Both the position numbers and the translations under genes were made by a program. Positions 54,968 through 64,000 of a DNA stretch of 64,000 bases are shown piece by piece. The stretch lies in NCBI GenBank assembly GCA_963674475.2, contig CAXXFQ010000019.1, positions 124,001 through 188,000 of the forward strand. Reading direction: 5' to 3'. Position 1 is the first letter of the stretch. Each line of letters starts with the position of its first letter. Source of the DNA: CAXXFQ01 sp963674475 (GTDB lineage Bacteria > Planctomycetota > Planctomycetia > Pirellulales > Thermoguttaceae). Under the pieces are notes generated by a model. The model saw only the letters and a list, made by a program, of their open reading frames with translations, made no database searches and was not told the origin of the DNA.

Positions 54968-56821
54968 ATGATGACCTCTTCCTATCAAGCTTGGACGGAA
55001 CAAATCCGCCGACTCGATCGGTCGCTCGAGTGCCTCGAACCTCGTGCCGAGGCGCTGGGGGTCGCACGGCCGAAGTCCCAGCAGTGGTACGAACTGCTGA
55101 AGCAGAAACTCATGGCGCAGCTCGAGGTTCCGCCGGTTTTGGTCGTCGGAGTGGTTGGCGGAACGAACATCGGCAAATCGGTCCTTTTCAATCAGATGGC
55201 CGGGGAAGTCGCCAGTGGGGTCAGTCCTTTGGCGGCCGGAACCCGTCACCCGGTCTGTCTCGTGCCAAAACCGTTGGCCGACCCCGAGATTCTGGCCCAT
55301 CTTTTTCCCGCCTTCACGCTGCAACAGTGGAGTTCGCCGGAAGATCCGCTTTCGGAAGCGTCGGAGCATTTTCTTTTCTGGCGAGTCGGTAAGAACGTTC
55401 CCGACCGATTGCTTTTGCTCGATACGCCGGACGTCGATTCGGACGTTCAGGTCAACTGGCAGCGGGCCCGTTCCATCCGTCAATCGGCCGACCTGTTGAT
55501 TGTCGTTTTGACGCAGCAAAAATACAACGACGCGGCGATCAAACAGTTCTTCCGCGAGGCGGTTGCCGCCGAGAAACCGATTATCTTGGTTTTCAACCAG
55601 GTCGATCTCGAAGCGGATCGGCCGTACTGGGGCCACTGGCTTTCGACCTTCTGCGACGAGACCGGCGCGCGGCCCGAATCGGTTTATCTGTTGCCGATCG
55701 ATCGCGCGGCGGCCAACGAGGGCCGGTTGCCCTTTTATCGAATCGCGGTCGACGGTAGCGGAGAACCGCAGCGTGCCGACGGGCTTGGAGACGATCTTTC
55801 AGGGTTGGAATTTGACGCGGTCAAGATCCGGACGTTTCGCGGCGCGATGGGGCAAATTCTCGATCCGGTCACGGGTGTCGAGTCGTACTTGAAGGCGGTC
55901 CGTCGTTCGTCTGGCGAATTTCAAGCGGCGGCCGAAGCGCTTTCGGCAGTCGAGATGGCGCGGGTCTCGTGGCCCACTTTGCCTGCGAAAATTCTGGTCG
56001 ACGAAATTCGCGTCTGGTGGGACGATCATCGGGTCCAGTGGTCGCGAAAGATTCACCGTTTCTATCGGACCTTGGGGCAAGGGATGACCTGGCCGATTCG
56101 GGCCGCCTACGATGCGATGAATCCGACTCGGGTCGATCCGGTCGAGTCGATGCGAACTCGCGAACGGGGGGCGATCCTCGAAGCGGTCGAAAAACTATTG
56201 GACGAACTCGATCGGCTGGCCCAAGTGGGGAGCGAGACGTTGCGGCCCCGGCTGAAACAACTTTTGCAAGGCCAATCACGCAAGCAACTTTTGGAAAAGG
56301 TACGCGAGGCTCACGAAACGTTGCCGACGGTCGACGAGGATTATCGGGCCTATCTCCGGCGGGAGTTGGACGATTGGAAAGCGTCGAATCCGCGTGCGGT
56401 CGGTGTCTTGCACTCGCTGGATCATGTGGCGGCCGTCGCCCGACCGGCGATCACCGTGTCGCTGGCCGTCAGTGGTTGGGTTGTCGCCGGGGATGTGGTG
56501 TCGCAAGCGGCCGTTCAGGCGGCCGGTCATACGGCAAGCGAATTGGCGGCCGAAGCGGCCATCACCGGTGGCATTACCGGCGGCGGAGAAGCGATCGTGT
56601 CGACCACGGCCGAAGGGGTTCGGCAGGCGGCCGGGCGGCTATTTGCCCGCTTGCAATCACAGTACGCCAAGCAGCGGGCCGGATGGTTGGCCTCGTGGTT
56701 GGAGAAGGAGTTGCTTGGCGATTTGTTGGTTGAGTTGCGCGATGGGGCGGGCGTGACGCGGAGTCAGGCGTATCGAGATCTCCAACAGTCGCTCGAGATG
56801 CTGTTGAAGATGAAGGGGTAG
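54968..56821 (+). CDS. large dynamin-like GTPase with C-terminal hydrophobic region
   Basis: 617 residues. The N-terminal GTPase domain has G1 GGTNIGKS near residue 61, G2 Thr in AAGTRHPVCLVP, G3 DTPDVDSD near 153, and G4 NQVD near 210. Long helical segments follow. A hydrophobic, Ala/Gly-rich stretch lies near 480-550 (AITVSLAVSGWVVAGDVVSQ), suggesting membrane contact. This layout resembles dynamin-like or YfjP-type GTPases, but I cannot name a function. It stands after the FmdB gene; a 50-codon antisense gene follows its end. Confidence 0.75.
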   Translation: MMTSSYQAWTEQIRRLDRSLECLEPRAEALGVARPKSQQWYELLKQKLMAQLEVPPVLVVGVVGGTNIGKSVLFNQMAGEVASGVSPLAAGTRHPVCLVPKPLADPEILAHLFPAFTLQQWSSPEDPLSEASEHFLFWRVGKNVPDRLLLLDTPDVDSDVQVNWQRARSIRQSADLLIVVLTQQKYNDAAIKQFFREAVAAEKPIILVFNQVDLEADRPYWGHWLSTFCDETGARPESVYLLPIDRAAANEGRLPFYRIAVDGSGEPQRADGLGDDLSGLEFDAVKIRTFRGAMGQILDPVTGVESYLKAVRRSSGEFQAAAEALSAVEMARVSWPTLPAKILVDEIRVWWDDHRVQWSRKIHRFYRTLGQGMTWPIRAAYDAMNPTRVDPVESMRTRERGAILEAVEKLLDELDRLAQVGSETLRPRLKQLLQGQSRKQLLEKVREAHETLPTVDEDYRAYLRRELDDWKASNPRAVGVLHSLDHVAAVARPAITVSLAVSGWVVAGDVVSQAAVQAAGHTASELAAEAAITGGITGGGEAIVSTTAEGVRQAAGRLFARLQSQYAKQRAGWLASWLEKELLGDLLVELRDGAGVTRSQAYRDLQQSLEMLLKMKG

Positions 56822-56876
56822 GCTGGCGAGAACGCCGTGACCGTGACAGATAAGTCTTTTTTTATCCGGTTCCGGG

Positions 56877-57029
56877 TTACCCGGCCTTCTTTTCTTCTTT
56901 TCTGGTCATGGTCCAATCGTCCAGGACCTGTTTTACCCGACGGTCAAGATCGTCGAGCCGTTTGAGCAGATCATTCTGAAGATTCTCCAGCTCGGAAAAA
57001 ATGGTTAAATGTCGCTCTTGGTTTTCCAT
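56877..57029 (-). CDS. small coiled-coil protein (50 residues)
   Basis: A 50-residue protein not reported elsewhere because it is short. Sequence features: MENQERHLTIFSELENLQND, then a heptad-like LLKRLDDLDRRVKQVLDDW, and a Lys/Glu tail. GGGGGAG lies about 12 bases upstream of the ATG. The codon pattern is coherent and acidic/basic spacing is that of a coiled coil. It is convergent with the large GTPase (stop codons 55 bases apart). Function unknown; possibly an adaptor. Confidence 0.6.
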   Translation of the reverse strand: MENQERHLTIFSELENLQNDLLKRLDDLDRRVKQVLDDWTMTRKEEKKAG

Positions 57030-57653
57030 AGCGATTTGGTTCTCCCCCACCGTTTTTTATTTGATCGGCCGAGGCCGTCTCGTATTTTTTCGTCCGGGAT
57101 TTGGCAAACGTCTCGGCATCCCCGGTTGATTCTCTTGTAGTGGTCGGTCTGGAAAACCGGGTTGCTCCAGATAAGCAACGTTTTGCGGGAAAGAGGGGTG
57201 GGGGAAGATGTTCGTTTTAGGGAAGGTTTGTCAGTTCGTTAAACCCGGTATGTTTATTTTTCCGAAAAAAGAGAGGAGCTATCCTTCATGGGGGGATACC
57301 CCCCCGGTCGATATTGACTCTTTCGCCCTGCGTGATTGCGGGAGAGAGGTTTTCACCAAAAGAGGGGATTGTTTTAGTATCTACCCCCCCTCTGGTGTAA
57401 TTTTTGGTCGACCTTTCTCGTGAGGTGGAAAATCGCGAATTTTTGAAAAAAATAGCCCATTAGCCCGTTCATCAGGGTGGACAGGTTATGGTTTCATGAT
57501 TAGATTGAACTCTTTCCCCTTTGGTAGGGGTTTTGCGTAGAAAAATCAACCAGCCGTATTACCCAAGTGAGGGTGTTGCGGGGTTCAAGTGAAATTAGTT
57601 TTTTGGGGTCATCCGAGAAAACTTTTTTGGTATTTCCGAAAGGAGCGTAGTGC
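57030..57653. other. intergenic region before rpsU
   Basis: 624 bases with no convincing gene. A 71-codon frame at 57208-57423 lacks any recognised motif and is not called. Several C-runs are present. Confidence 0.35.
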
Positions 57654-57857
57654 GTGGTTAAACTGACGTTGCGTGAGAAAGAATCGGTTCAAGAGGCGGT
57701 CCGTCGTTTTCGTAAATTGGTGGAACGAAGTGGTCTGAAGAAAGAGATGCGTCGCCGCGAGTATTACGAAAAGCCGAGTGAAACCAAACGTCGCGCACGC
57801 CTGCGAGCCGAACGTCGGTCTAAACGTAATCGGATGCTCCAAGGCCAAGGACGCTAA
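57654..57857 (+). CDS. rpsU: 30S ribosomal protein S21
   Basis: Ribosomal protein bS21, 67 residues, highly basic. Sequence [20 protein letters not shown] and [20 protein letters not shown] fits the family. It starts at GTG 57654, with AAAGGAG about 10 bases upstream. It stands alone, whereas in many bacteria it precedes dnaG. Confidence 0.95.
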   Translation: MVKLTLREKESVQEAVRRFRKLVERSGLKKEMRRREYYEKPSETKRRARLRAERRSKRNRMLQGQGR

Positions 57858-58550
57858 AGTCTCGCCGTTTTCATTACGCGCATTAGGTTCCCGCGCTGTC
57901 TTGGCTGCCTCTTCAGATCGAGAGGCGGCTTTAGGGGGCAGTGGGTGGTTTTGTGAGTTGCTGCGCTTCGGCCTGATTTTGTGGCTTTTTTGCCGTGATT
58001 TTCTTGCCGGTTTCGGCTCTGTGTTTGTCTTTCTCGGCCCCTCCGTTTTCCCTGTTTGGAATCTAGGCCGTTTTCAGAAGAGCTGCTTCGCCTTCAAATG
58101 ACCGTCTTTTTCTAGAGGGGTCCGTCTTGTTTGAAAAGGTTCGCCTTGCTTGAAAAGGTTCGCCTTGCTTGAAAAGGTTCGCCTTGTTTGAAGAGGTTCG
58201 CCTTGTTCGAAGAGGTTCGCCTTGTTCGAAGAGGTTCGCCTTGATTGAAGAGGTTCGCCTTGATTGAAAAGGTTCGCCTTGCTCGGGTTTGGGTTCTCGG
58301 TGGCGCCGTCTTTTTCCTGTTTTCGTATCGCGGCACTAAAACGCTTTACGGGACGGCCGGTTTCTAATACGATGGGGTTGTGGTCCTTTCTGTCCCCATT
58401 TGAGAAAAAGGCGGTTTTCGATCGTCTGAAAATAGTTGCCTCCCTTTAAGAAAACGGTTCGGCGATTTCGAGCCCGATTTCTTCTTTCCTGTATCGTGGA
58501 TCAAGAGAAAAGCCTTTTTGGCGTAGAGAATGTTCCCTAAGGAGAAGATG
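57858..58550. other. intergenic region with a 19-bp tandem array
   Basis: 693 bases between rpsU and the next gene. The array at 58125-58285 is described separately; I see nothing coding. A minus-strand frame across the array gives a repeated KANLFKQGEP peptide, judged an artefact. Confidence 0.5.
58125..58285. repeat. 19-bp tandem repeat, eight copies plus partial
   Basis: Unit CCTTGCTTGAAAAGGTTCG, starting every 19 bases at 58125, 58144, 58163, 58182, 58201, 58220, 58239 and 58258, with a partial ninth at 58277. Copies vary at the CTTG-N and GAA(A/G)AGG positions. It may serve as a protein-binding array or be a simple minisatellite; no genes share the sequence elsewhere in the window. Confidence 0.92.
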
Positions 58551-59576
58551 ATGCCTTCCGTAGTTTCCCGATGTCGCCCCCTCGTTTCGTTGGGGTTGAG
58601 TCTTTTTGTTTTTGGTATTTTTGGTTTTGGGTTTTTCGCAAATCTTTCCCCGGCCCGCGCAGGGGAGCAAAACGCCGATGGTCCGGTCAAAGCGGCTTCC
58701 GAGTGGAAGTTGACGAAGAAGCCGTTGGGCGATTTTCATGAGGTGATGGAGACGGCTCCGTTTTGGTATAAGGGCCGGGCGATTCTGTTGGGCTGTCGAC
58801 GGGAGAACGGGGGGACGCCGGATGTCAAGGACCGGATGTACCTGTCGTTTTTCGACCTGGACACGGGTGATGAGTTGGCCCGATTCGCTTCGGAGCATTC
58901 CTTTGGGAGCGTCTATGTCGAGGGGGACACCGTCCACGCCTTCGCGGCCGAGTACACGCCGAACGACTGGACGGCCAATTTGAACCATTTCTGGTCGAAC
59001 GATCTGAAGAATTGGAAGCAAGAGCGGGCGATCACTCGTGTGGGCGACGAGCATTTGTTCAACTCGTCGGTCTGTCGTGACCCGCAGGGTTACTTGATGG
59101 CGTTTGAGTCGAACGAGCCGGTCCAGTTTTGTTTTCGATTCGCTCGTTCGAAAGATCTCTCGAAATGGGAACCGGTCGAGGGGCTTGCTTTTACCGGGGA
59201 GCAGAATGAGTACAGCGCCTGCCCGGCCATTCGGTACTTTGCGCCTTACTATTACGTGATTTATCTGCACCGTCCGATCGAAGGGCACAACGGGTGGATT
59301 TCCTACCTGGCCCGGTCGAAAGACCTTGAAACCTGGGAGCTTAGCCCGAAGAACCCGATTCTCGAGGCCAGCAAAGAGGAAGGGTCGAATAACTCGGACG
59401 TCGATCTGTTCGAGCGCGACGGCAAGACGATCCTGATCTACGCGACCGGCGACCAGGCGACCTGGGCCGACGTCAAACAGGCGGTGTACGACGGGCCGAT
59501 GCAGGAATTCTTCGAAAAGGCGTTTCCCGCGGGCCAGACGTTCAAGACGCTCTCGACCCGACGGGAAGCCAAGTAG
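58551..59576 (+). CDS. secreted beta-propeller glycosidase-like protein
   Basis: 341 residues from the ATG at 58551 (SD GGAG seven bases upstream; another ATG lies one codon earlier). Signal peptide at about 1-40 (LVSLGLSLFVFGIFGFGFFA, ending in ARAG). The rest repeats short blades with Asp/Trp/Arg features (HFWSNDLKNWKQ, FARSKDLSKWEP, LARSKDLETWEL), the pattern of five-bladed propeller glycoside hydrolases of GH43/GH32/GH130-like type. The catalytic acids cannot be assigned by eye, so the substrate is unknown. Confidence 0.7.
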   Translation: MPSVVSRCRPLVSLGLSLFVFGIFGFGFFANLSPARAGEQNADGPVKAASEWKLTKKPLGDFHEVMETAPFWYKGRAILLGCRRENGGTPDVKDRMYLSFFDLDTGDELARFASEHSFGSVYVEGDTVHAFAAEYTPNDWTANLNHFWSNDLKNWKQERAITRVGDEHLFNSSVCRDPQGYLMAFESNEPVQFCFRFARSKDLSKWEPVEGLAFTGEQNEYSACPAIRYFAPYYYVIYLHRPIEGHNGWISYLARSKDLETWELSPKNPILEASKEEGSNNSDVDLFERDGKTILIYATGDQATWADVKQAVYDGPMQEFFEKAFPAGQTFKTLSTRREAK

Positions 59577-59857
59577 GCCAGCTTACCCAGCCGGAGCAGG
59601 GGGGGGGGAGTGAGTCGATTTTCTCCCCCTTCTTTCGGTGGGTTGGTGTGTTCTAACCCGTTTCGAAAGAAACGTTTATCTCTAAAAACCGAACGGGGAA
59701 TCCGTCTTGACTTGGATTTCCATTCTTGCGACACTGGCCCCCAAGGATCGAATGAAGAATTCTTTCCTCCTTTTTTTGATGGATCAAAAATCGGTCGCGG
59801 CCACGAGTCGTTGATAGGTCGCATGCCGGAAACGGTTTTCTCGGGAGTGAGGACAAA

Positions 59858-60538
59858 ATGCGAATTTTGCACGGATGCATAGCTTGGGTCGGTTTCGTGG
59901 TTGTGGGTCTCGTTTTGATGACCGGTTGTGGAGACCAATCGGGCACAACCGGGGATTCGGAAAAGTCGTCGACGCCGGAAGCTCAGAAGTCGGCCGATTC
60001 CAAACAGGCGGCCGCCATGCCGTCGAACGATCCGGTCGAGGTGGTTCGCGCCTATCTGGCCGGGGCACAAAATGGTGACGACTCAACGGTCAATATGCTT
60101 CTGACGCCGATTGCACGAGCGGAAATGGCCAAGCGAAATTTCCGCGTCGCGCCGCCGGCCAGCGATACGACCCGGTTTGAACTGGGGAAGGTCAACTTTC
60201 CGAACGAAAAGGTCGCTTATGTGCCGTGTCGGTTGAGCGACCAAAAGAACGCGACCAGCTCGCCGAGCGTTTCCGAGATTGTTTGGGCCCTTCGAAAGAC
60301 CGAAGAGGGATGGCGAATTGGCGGGATGGCGATCCAGGTCGTCAAGGATGCCGCGCCGTTGATGTTGGATTTCGAGAAGCCCGAGGAGATCATGAAGACC
60401 CGAAAGGCGGTCAAGGCCCAGCTTTCCCAAAAGGGACAAGCTTCCCCAAATAGACAAGGGGCTCCCGCTTCTCCTGCCCGGGGAAGTGCCGCACCGATTC
60501 AAACGGCCACGCCGCCCTCGACCGCCGTGGCTCGATAG
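59858..60538 (+). CDS. putative lipoprotein
   Basis: 226 residues. A signal peptide with the lipobox LMTGC (cysteine at residue 24) marks an outer- or inner-membrane lipoprotein. A domain at about 60-165 (DPVEVVRAYLAGAQNGDDST, VNMLLTPIARAEM, VSEIVWALRKTEEGWRIGGM) resembles the NTF2-like fold seen in small periplasmic proteins. The C-terminus is low complexity (Ala, Pro, Ser). Function unknown. A strong terminator follows within 100 bases. Confidence 0.72.
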   Translation: MRILHGCIAWVGFVVVGLVLMTGCGDQSGTTGDSEKSSTPEAQKSADSKQAAAMPSNDPVEVVRAYLAGAQNGDDSTVNMLLTPIARAEMAKRNFRVAPPASDTTRFELGKVNFPNEKVAYVPCRLSDQKNATSSPSVSEIVWALRKTEEGWRIGGMAIQVVKDAAPLMLDFEKPEEIMKTRKAVKAQLSQKGQASPNRQGAPASPARGSAAPIQTATPPSTAVAR

Positions 60539-60595
60539 AGGAAAGGGGCCTTTTTGCAGCCCCTCGATTTCAAAAGATATCCCGGCCCGCCTTCG

Positions 60596-60634
60596 GCCCG
60601 CTCTTGGCATGTCCGAAAGCGGGCTTTTGTTTTA
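60596..60634 (+). terminator. intrinsic terminator after the lipoprotein gene
   Basis: Stem GCCCGCT / AGCGGGC with a 15-base loop, then TTTTGTTTT. A smaller GGGGC/GCCCC hairpin lies just upstream. Confidence 0.85.
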
Positions 60635-60845
60635 AGTTGTTCGAACGGTGAAACTTCCGGCGCGGTCCTTCCCTTGCCGGGTTGGACCAAGTTAAAATAG
60701 CCGCTTTCGAAGACTCAGGATTTCGCGTGAAATGAACCAGCCGACTTAATTTGGGGCTGTGTTGCGAATAGACTTTCCCGCGACCCAAAATCCGGCAAAT
60801 CCGCCTGGTACAGACCCGTTTGCGGTTGCGTGAGGATCATTGGCC

Positions 60846-62621
60846 ATGCAGACATCAAAAAAGCGACTTTTTGGGAAAAAAACGATCGCGACGACCCTTT
60901 TCGTTCTGATCGTCTTTGTCCTGTCGATTTGGATCGGGCGAAACGTGCCGCCGACGTGGGTTGTCGAGAAGATCGAACTGGAAACGACCCAGGAAGAATC
61001 GGGGCAAACGGTCGTCTGGTCGGCCGGGGAACCGATCGATCTTGAGGCGATCATGCCGATCGACAGCGCGGCGCTGGGACCGGAAGCGATCGCGCGGCGA
61101 AACGGCGAGGGGACACCGCCGGAAGTGTTGAGACAGTTTGTCGTCGAGACGGTCGAAGAGGATGGGCGGCCGGTGACGATCTATTCGGAACTGGTGGCCA
61201 AGCGGCACTGGGGCATCTGGTCCCTTTTGCCGGTGTTGACGGCGATCGTCCTCTGTTGGAGCACGCGCGAGCCGTTGTTTTCGCTGTTTGCCGGAATCGT
61301 GGTCGGGGCGATGATCCTCGGCTGGTATGACCTGTTGGACCGGGTCTTGCTCAAGAGTTTTTCGACCCCCGCGGCGGCCGGCGTGCTGCTTTTGTATCTG
61401 TGGCTTTTGGGCGGTCTGCTGGGAATTTGGAATCGGACCGGGGCGGCGCAGGCGTTCGCCGAATTCATGACCCGCCGGTTTGTACGCGGTCCGAAGACGG
61501 CCAAGTTGGTTGCCTGGGGATTGGGGGTCGTTTTCTTTCAGGGCGGGAGCATCAGCACCGTTTTGGTCGGAACGACGGTCAAGCCGATCGCCGATCGGGA
61601 ACGGGTCAGCCACGAGGAGCTTTCGTACATCGTCGACTCAACCGCTTCGCCAATCGCCTGTCTTTTGGCGTTCAACGCCTGGCCCGGTTATGTCCAATCG
61701 TTTTTGTTCGTCGCCGGGGTTCCTTGGTTGGCGACCGAGTCGGACCGAATTCGATTTTTCTTCACGTCGGTGCCTCTGAGTTTCTACGCGATGTTCGCCG
61801 TCTTGTTTACCCTGCTTTTGAGTCTCGGGTGGTCGCCGTTTATCGGGGGGCGGATGAAGCGGGCGATCCAGCGGGCCCGGACGACCGGTGAGCTGGACGA
61901 CGCTGAGGCACGGCCGCTGGCATCCAAAGAGCTTCAGACCAGTCACGTCCCCCAAGGGTATCGGCCGCACGTGATCGAGTTTTTCACGCCCCTTTTGGTT
62001 TTACTGGCGGTGGCCGTGGGGACATTCGTCCTGTTCGGTTCTCCGGCAATTCGCTGGGCTTTCGGGGCGGCGCTGGGGGTGGCGTTCGGTCTGGCTTTGG
62101 TGCGTGGGATGACGTTGGCCGATCTGATGAGCGGGATTTTCGAAGGGATGAAAGGGGTTATCCCCGGTTGCACGATCCTGTTGTTGGCGATTGCGATCGG
62201 CTACGTCAGCAACGAGGTGGGTAACGCCGTCTTCATGATCGAGTTGATGGGGCACCGAATTCCTTTTTGGGCCTTGCCGGTGGCGCTTGAGCTGTTGACG
62301 ATTCTGATCGCCTTTTCGACCGGGACCAGTTGGGGCACTTACGCGGTGGTCTATCCGCTGGCGATGCCTTTTGCGTGGGCCGTTGCCCAGTCGTGCGGCA
62401 TGGCTCATCCGGAATTTTATATGGCGATTTGTTTTGCCGCCGTGTTGAACGGATCGGCCGCCGGGGACCAGTGTTCGCCGATTTCCGACACCACGATTTT
62501 AAGCGCGATGTGTACCGGCTGTGACCTGATGGATCACGTGAAGACCCAGTTGCCCCAGGCGGCGGTTGCCGCGACGTTGGCGGGGATCGGTTGGACGATC
62601 GTGACGATCGCGTTTTGTTAA
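60846..62621 (+). CDS. Na+/H+ antiporter, NhaC family
   Basis: 591 residues. The first membrane segment is at about 11-29, a soluble outer loop follows (30-110), then about ten more membrane segments (VVVGAMILG region, PLLVLLAVAVGTFVLFG, VALELLTILIAFSTGTSWG). The NhaC signature near the C-terminus reads SAAGDQCSPISDTTIL, with SAMCTGCDLMDHV after it. It probably exchanges Na+ for H+ and balances the P-type proton pump at 36 kb. GAGG lies about 10 bases before the ATG; a TTG two codons earlier is the open-frame limit. It precedes the DNA methylase gene. Confidence 0.9.
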   Translation: MQTSKKRLFGKKTIATTLFVLIVFVLSIWIGRNVPPTWVVEKIELETTQEESGQTVVWSAGEPIDLEAIMPIDSAALGPEAIARRNGEGTPPEVLRQFVVETVEEDGRPVTIYSELVAKRHWGIWSLLPVLTAIVLCWSTREPLFSLFAGIVVGAMILGWYDLLDRVLLKSFSTPAAAGVLLLYLWLLGGLLGIWNRTGAAQAFAEFMTRRFVRGPKTAKLVAWGLGVVFFQGGSISTVLVGTTVKPIADRERVSHEELSYIVDSTASPIACLLAFNAWPGYVQSFLFVAGVPWLATESDRIRFFFTSVPLSFYAMFAVLFTLLLSLGWSPFIGGRMKRAIQRARTTGELDDAEARPLASKELQTSHVPQGYRPHVIEFFTPLLVLLAVAVGTFVLFGSPAIRWAFGAALGVAFGLALVRGMTLADLMSGIFEGMKGVIPGCTILLLAIAIGYVSNEVGNAVFMIELMGHRIPFWALPVALELLTILIAFSTGTSWGTYAVVYPLAMPFAWAVAQSCGMAHPEFYMAICFAAVLNGSAAGDQCSPISDTTILSAMCTGCDLMDHVKTQLPQAAVAATLAGIGWTIVTIAFC

Positions 62622-62650
62622 TACGGTGAATCCCTTTTTTTAACCGGGCC

Positions 62651-64000
62651 ATGAACCACGCCAAGAATGATCTCGCGATTTCGCACGCTCCTCGCGTTTG
62701 GCACGATTTGGTCGAATGGCTTGCGTCTGCTTTTCCAAAAACGACGAAGTCGCAGCGATTCCGGGCTGCCCGTCGTGCGATTGAGACGGTCGCGTTGTTG
62801 AAGTGGGCGATTGTCGAATGTCTTTTGTCGGACGGCGAGGCGGAATCGGTTCTGGGCGAGGCGGTGGACCGTTTGGGCGAGTCGTTTTGTTGGGCCGACC
62901 TTCCTGAAGCGATGGTCGAACCGGTTCGTTTTGGTGTCGGTTGGGCGTGGGAACGACTTGCGTTCTCGACGGAAACGAAACAAGTCGACCCGGCCGATTT
63001 TTTGGGGCGGTTGCATCAACGGTTGCTCGACACGGAAACAGGGGAAACGGCGGCCCGGGCGACCCGACGTCGACGGAAATCGAGCGGGACGTTTTACACC
63101 CCGGCCCCGGTTGCCCGGTTTATGGCCGACGGGGCGCTGGCCGAATGGGCCTCGGACCGTCCGCCCCGCGTCTTGGACCCGGCCTGCGGTTGCGGGATCT
63201 TTTTGACCTCGGCGATTCGAGCTTTTCAAAAGAGACCAAGGGCCGCTGAAAAATCGTTCGACATGAGGGCACTTGCCGGGGCGATTACGGGGATCGATCT
63301 CGATCCGGACGCCGTCTTTCTGGCACGGGGGGCCGTCCTGTTGACCCTTGCGCGGTTCGATTCGAACGGAATAGAAAGGCCTTTGCTCGACGTCTTGATG
63401 AAAAATATCCGGACCGGCGACGCGATGACCGACAACTCGTTGGTTTCAAACGAGGAGCCGTTGGATTTAGTTCTCGGTAATCCGCCCTACCTGCGTGAGC
63501 GGGGGGCGAAGGCGCTTTTCGATCGGATCGGAAAAACCGAATTCGGCCGTCGGTGGCACGCGTCGCGGATGGACCTTTGGCATTATTTTGTCCATCGGGG
63601 GTTGGACCTTTTGCGGGAAGGCGGGGTCCTTTCGTTTATCGTCAACGGCTATTGGACCGCCGGACGCGGGGCGAAGAAACTGATTGACCGGTTGCAAAGC
63701 GAAACCCGGTTTGCCGAAATGGTCGATCTAGAAAAATACCCCGTTTTCGATCAGGTAAACGGCCATCATCTGATTTTTCGACTCGTCAAACGTTCCGGTT
63801 CGGCCGAACGGGGGCGGCCGACGACGATCCGGCGGATTTCATCGCAAGCGTTTTCTGAAAGGGGATCGGAAGACACGGAATCGCTTTTCGACGGCCGGGT
63901 TCCTTTTGTGACGACGACCAAGACCCACGCGGAACTTTTTCATGATGGGCGGATCGACCTGGAACCGTCGGCCGGGCCGTGGTTGGACCGCTTGAGTCGT
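62651..64000 (+). CDS. N6-adenine DNA methylase, type IIG-like (partial)
   Basis: 450 residues, open to the right edge. SAM-binding motif I is LDPACGCGIFL near residue 174-184, and the catalytic NPPY motif is at 276-279, after VLGN. The helical N-terminal part (RVWHDLVEWLASAF...) and a GTFYTPAPVARFM segment resemble Eco57I-like class I methylases of restriction-modification or type IIG enzymes. The specificity domain and any nuclease are outside the window. Whether it is an active system cannot be seen. Confidence 0.82.
   Translation, partial: MNHAKNDLAISHAPRVWHDLVEWLASAFPKTTKSQRFRAARRAIETVALLKWAIVECLLSDGEAESVLGEAVDRLGESFCWADLPEAMVEPVRFGVGWAWERLAFSTETKQVDPADFLGRLHQRLLDTETGETAARATRRRRKSSGTFYTPAPVARFMADGALAEWASDRPPRVLDPACGCGIFLTSAIRAFQKRPRAAEKSFDMRALAGAITGIDLDPDAVFLARGAVLLTLARFDSNGIERPLLDVLMKNIRTGDAMTDNSLVSNEEPLDLVLGNPPYLRERGAKALFDRIGKTEFGRRWHASRMDLWHYFVHRGLDLLREGGVLSFIVNGYWTAGRGAKKLIDRLQSETRFAEMVDLEKYPVFDQVNGHHLIFRLVKRSGSAERGRPTTIRRISSQAFSERGSEDTESLFDGRVPFVTTTKTHAELFHDGRIDLEPSAGPWLDRLSR

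Noticed and set aside
58112..58336. A minus-strand frame with a repeated KANLFKQGEP peptide
   Set aside because: Three turns of the 19-base tandem array give a 19-residue period by arithmetic alone; there is no ribosome site or known match.

Overview
The window looks like a chromosomal segment of a Planctomycetota bacterium, probably a Pirellulales-like lineage. I infer this from gene content: two groEL genes around one groES, a sigma-54-type regulator beside a flagellar cluster, P-type H+-ATPase and NhaC-type antiporter, lone CXXC zinc-ribbon membrane proteins, and RPTGAG-type intergenic repeats. No rRNA or tRNA gene that would fix the taxonomy was seen. The class I cysteine spacing of the hybrid cluster protein hints at anaerobic or microaerobic life.

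Layout. 1-17.5 kb: a colinear flagellar operon, all on the plus strand, preceded by the end of a sigma-54 activator: flgB, flgC, fliE, fliF, fliG, fliH, fliI, fliJ, a MotE-like gene, fliK, flgD, flgE, flbD, motA, motB, fliL, fliN, closed by a hairpin terminator. fliM is missing from its usual place between fliL and fliN, and FliN carries four copies of the motif normally found at the FliM N-terminus. 17.7-32.5 kb: mixed housekeeping and accessory genes: hcp, cupin, an AT-rich AlbA_2/Schlafen-like gene, trmO, protoporphyrinogen oxidase, der, family-4 uracil-DNA glycosylase, a flavodoxin with a MarR regulator that share a perfect palindromic operator, a glycerophosphodiesterase, birA, an acetyl xylan esterase and a CheY-like receiver. 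33-39.5 kb: macro-domain protein, SPASM radical SAM protein, P3A-type ATPase, DUF2784 protein. 40-46.5 kb: rpmF, fabD, fabG, acpP, fabF, a hot-dog thioesterase and an ACT-domain protein. 47-57 kb: a chaperone block (groEL1, groES, groEL2, dnaJ, grpE) with a sigma-54-like promoter before groEL1, then an FmdB zinc ribbon, a large GTPase and a tiny antisense coiled-coil gene. 57.6-64 kb: rpsU, a secreted beta-propeller glycosidase-like protein, a lipoprotein, an NhaC-type antiporter and a truncated N6-adenine DNA methylase.

Two families of structured intergenic repeats stand out. One is a three-hairpin element in three copies (26.3, 27.8, 33.6 kb), each just downstream of a gene in the sense orientation; two of its stems vary by compensatory changes. 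The other is a roughly 66-bp mosaic repeat (38.5, 38.8, 45.0, 46.5, 52.0 kb), again with compensatory stem changes; it creates spurious ORFs containing RPTGAG. These elements, the FliN/FliM arrangement and the MarR operator pair are the most interesting items. Function is inferred from sequence memory alone, without database searches.
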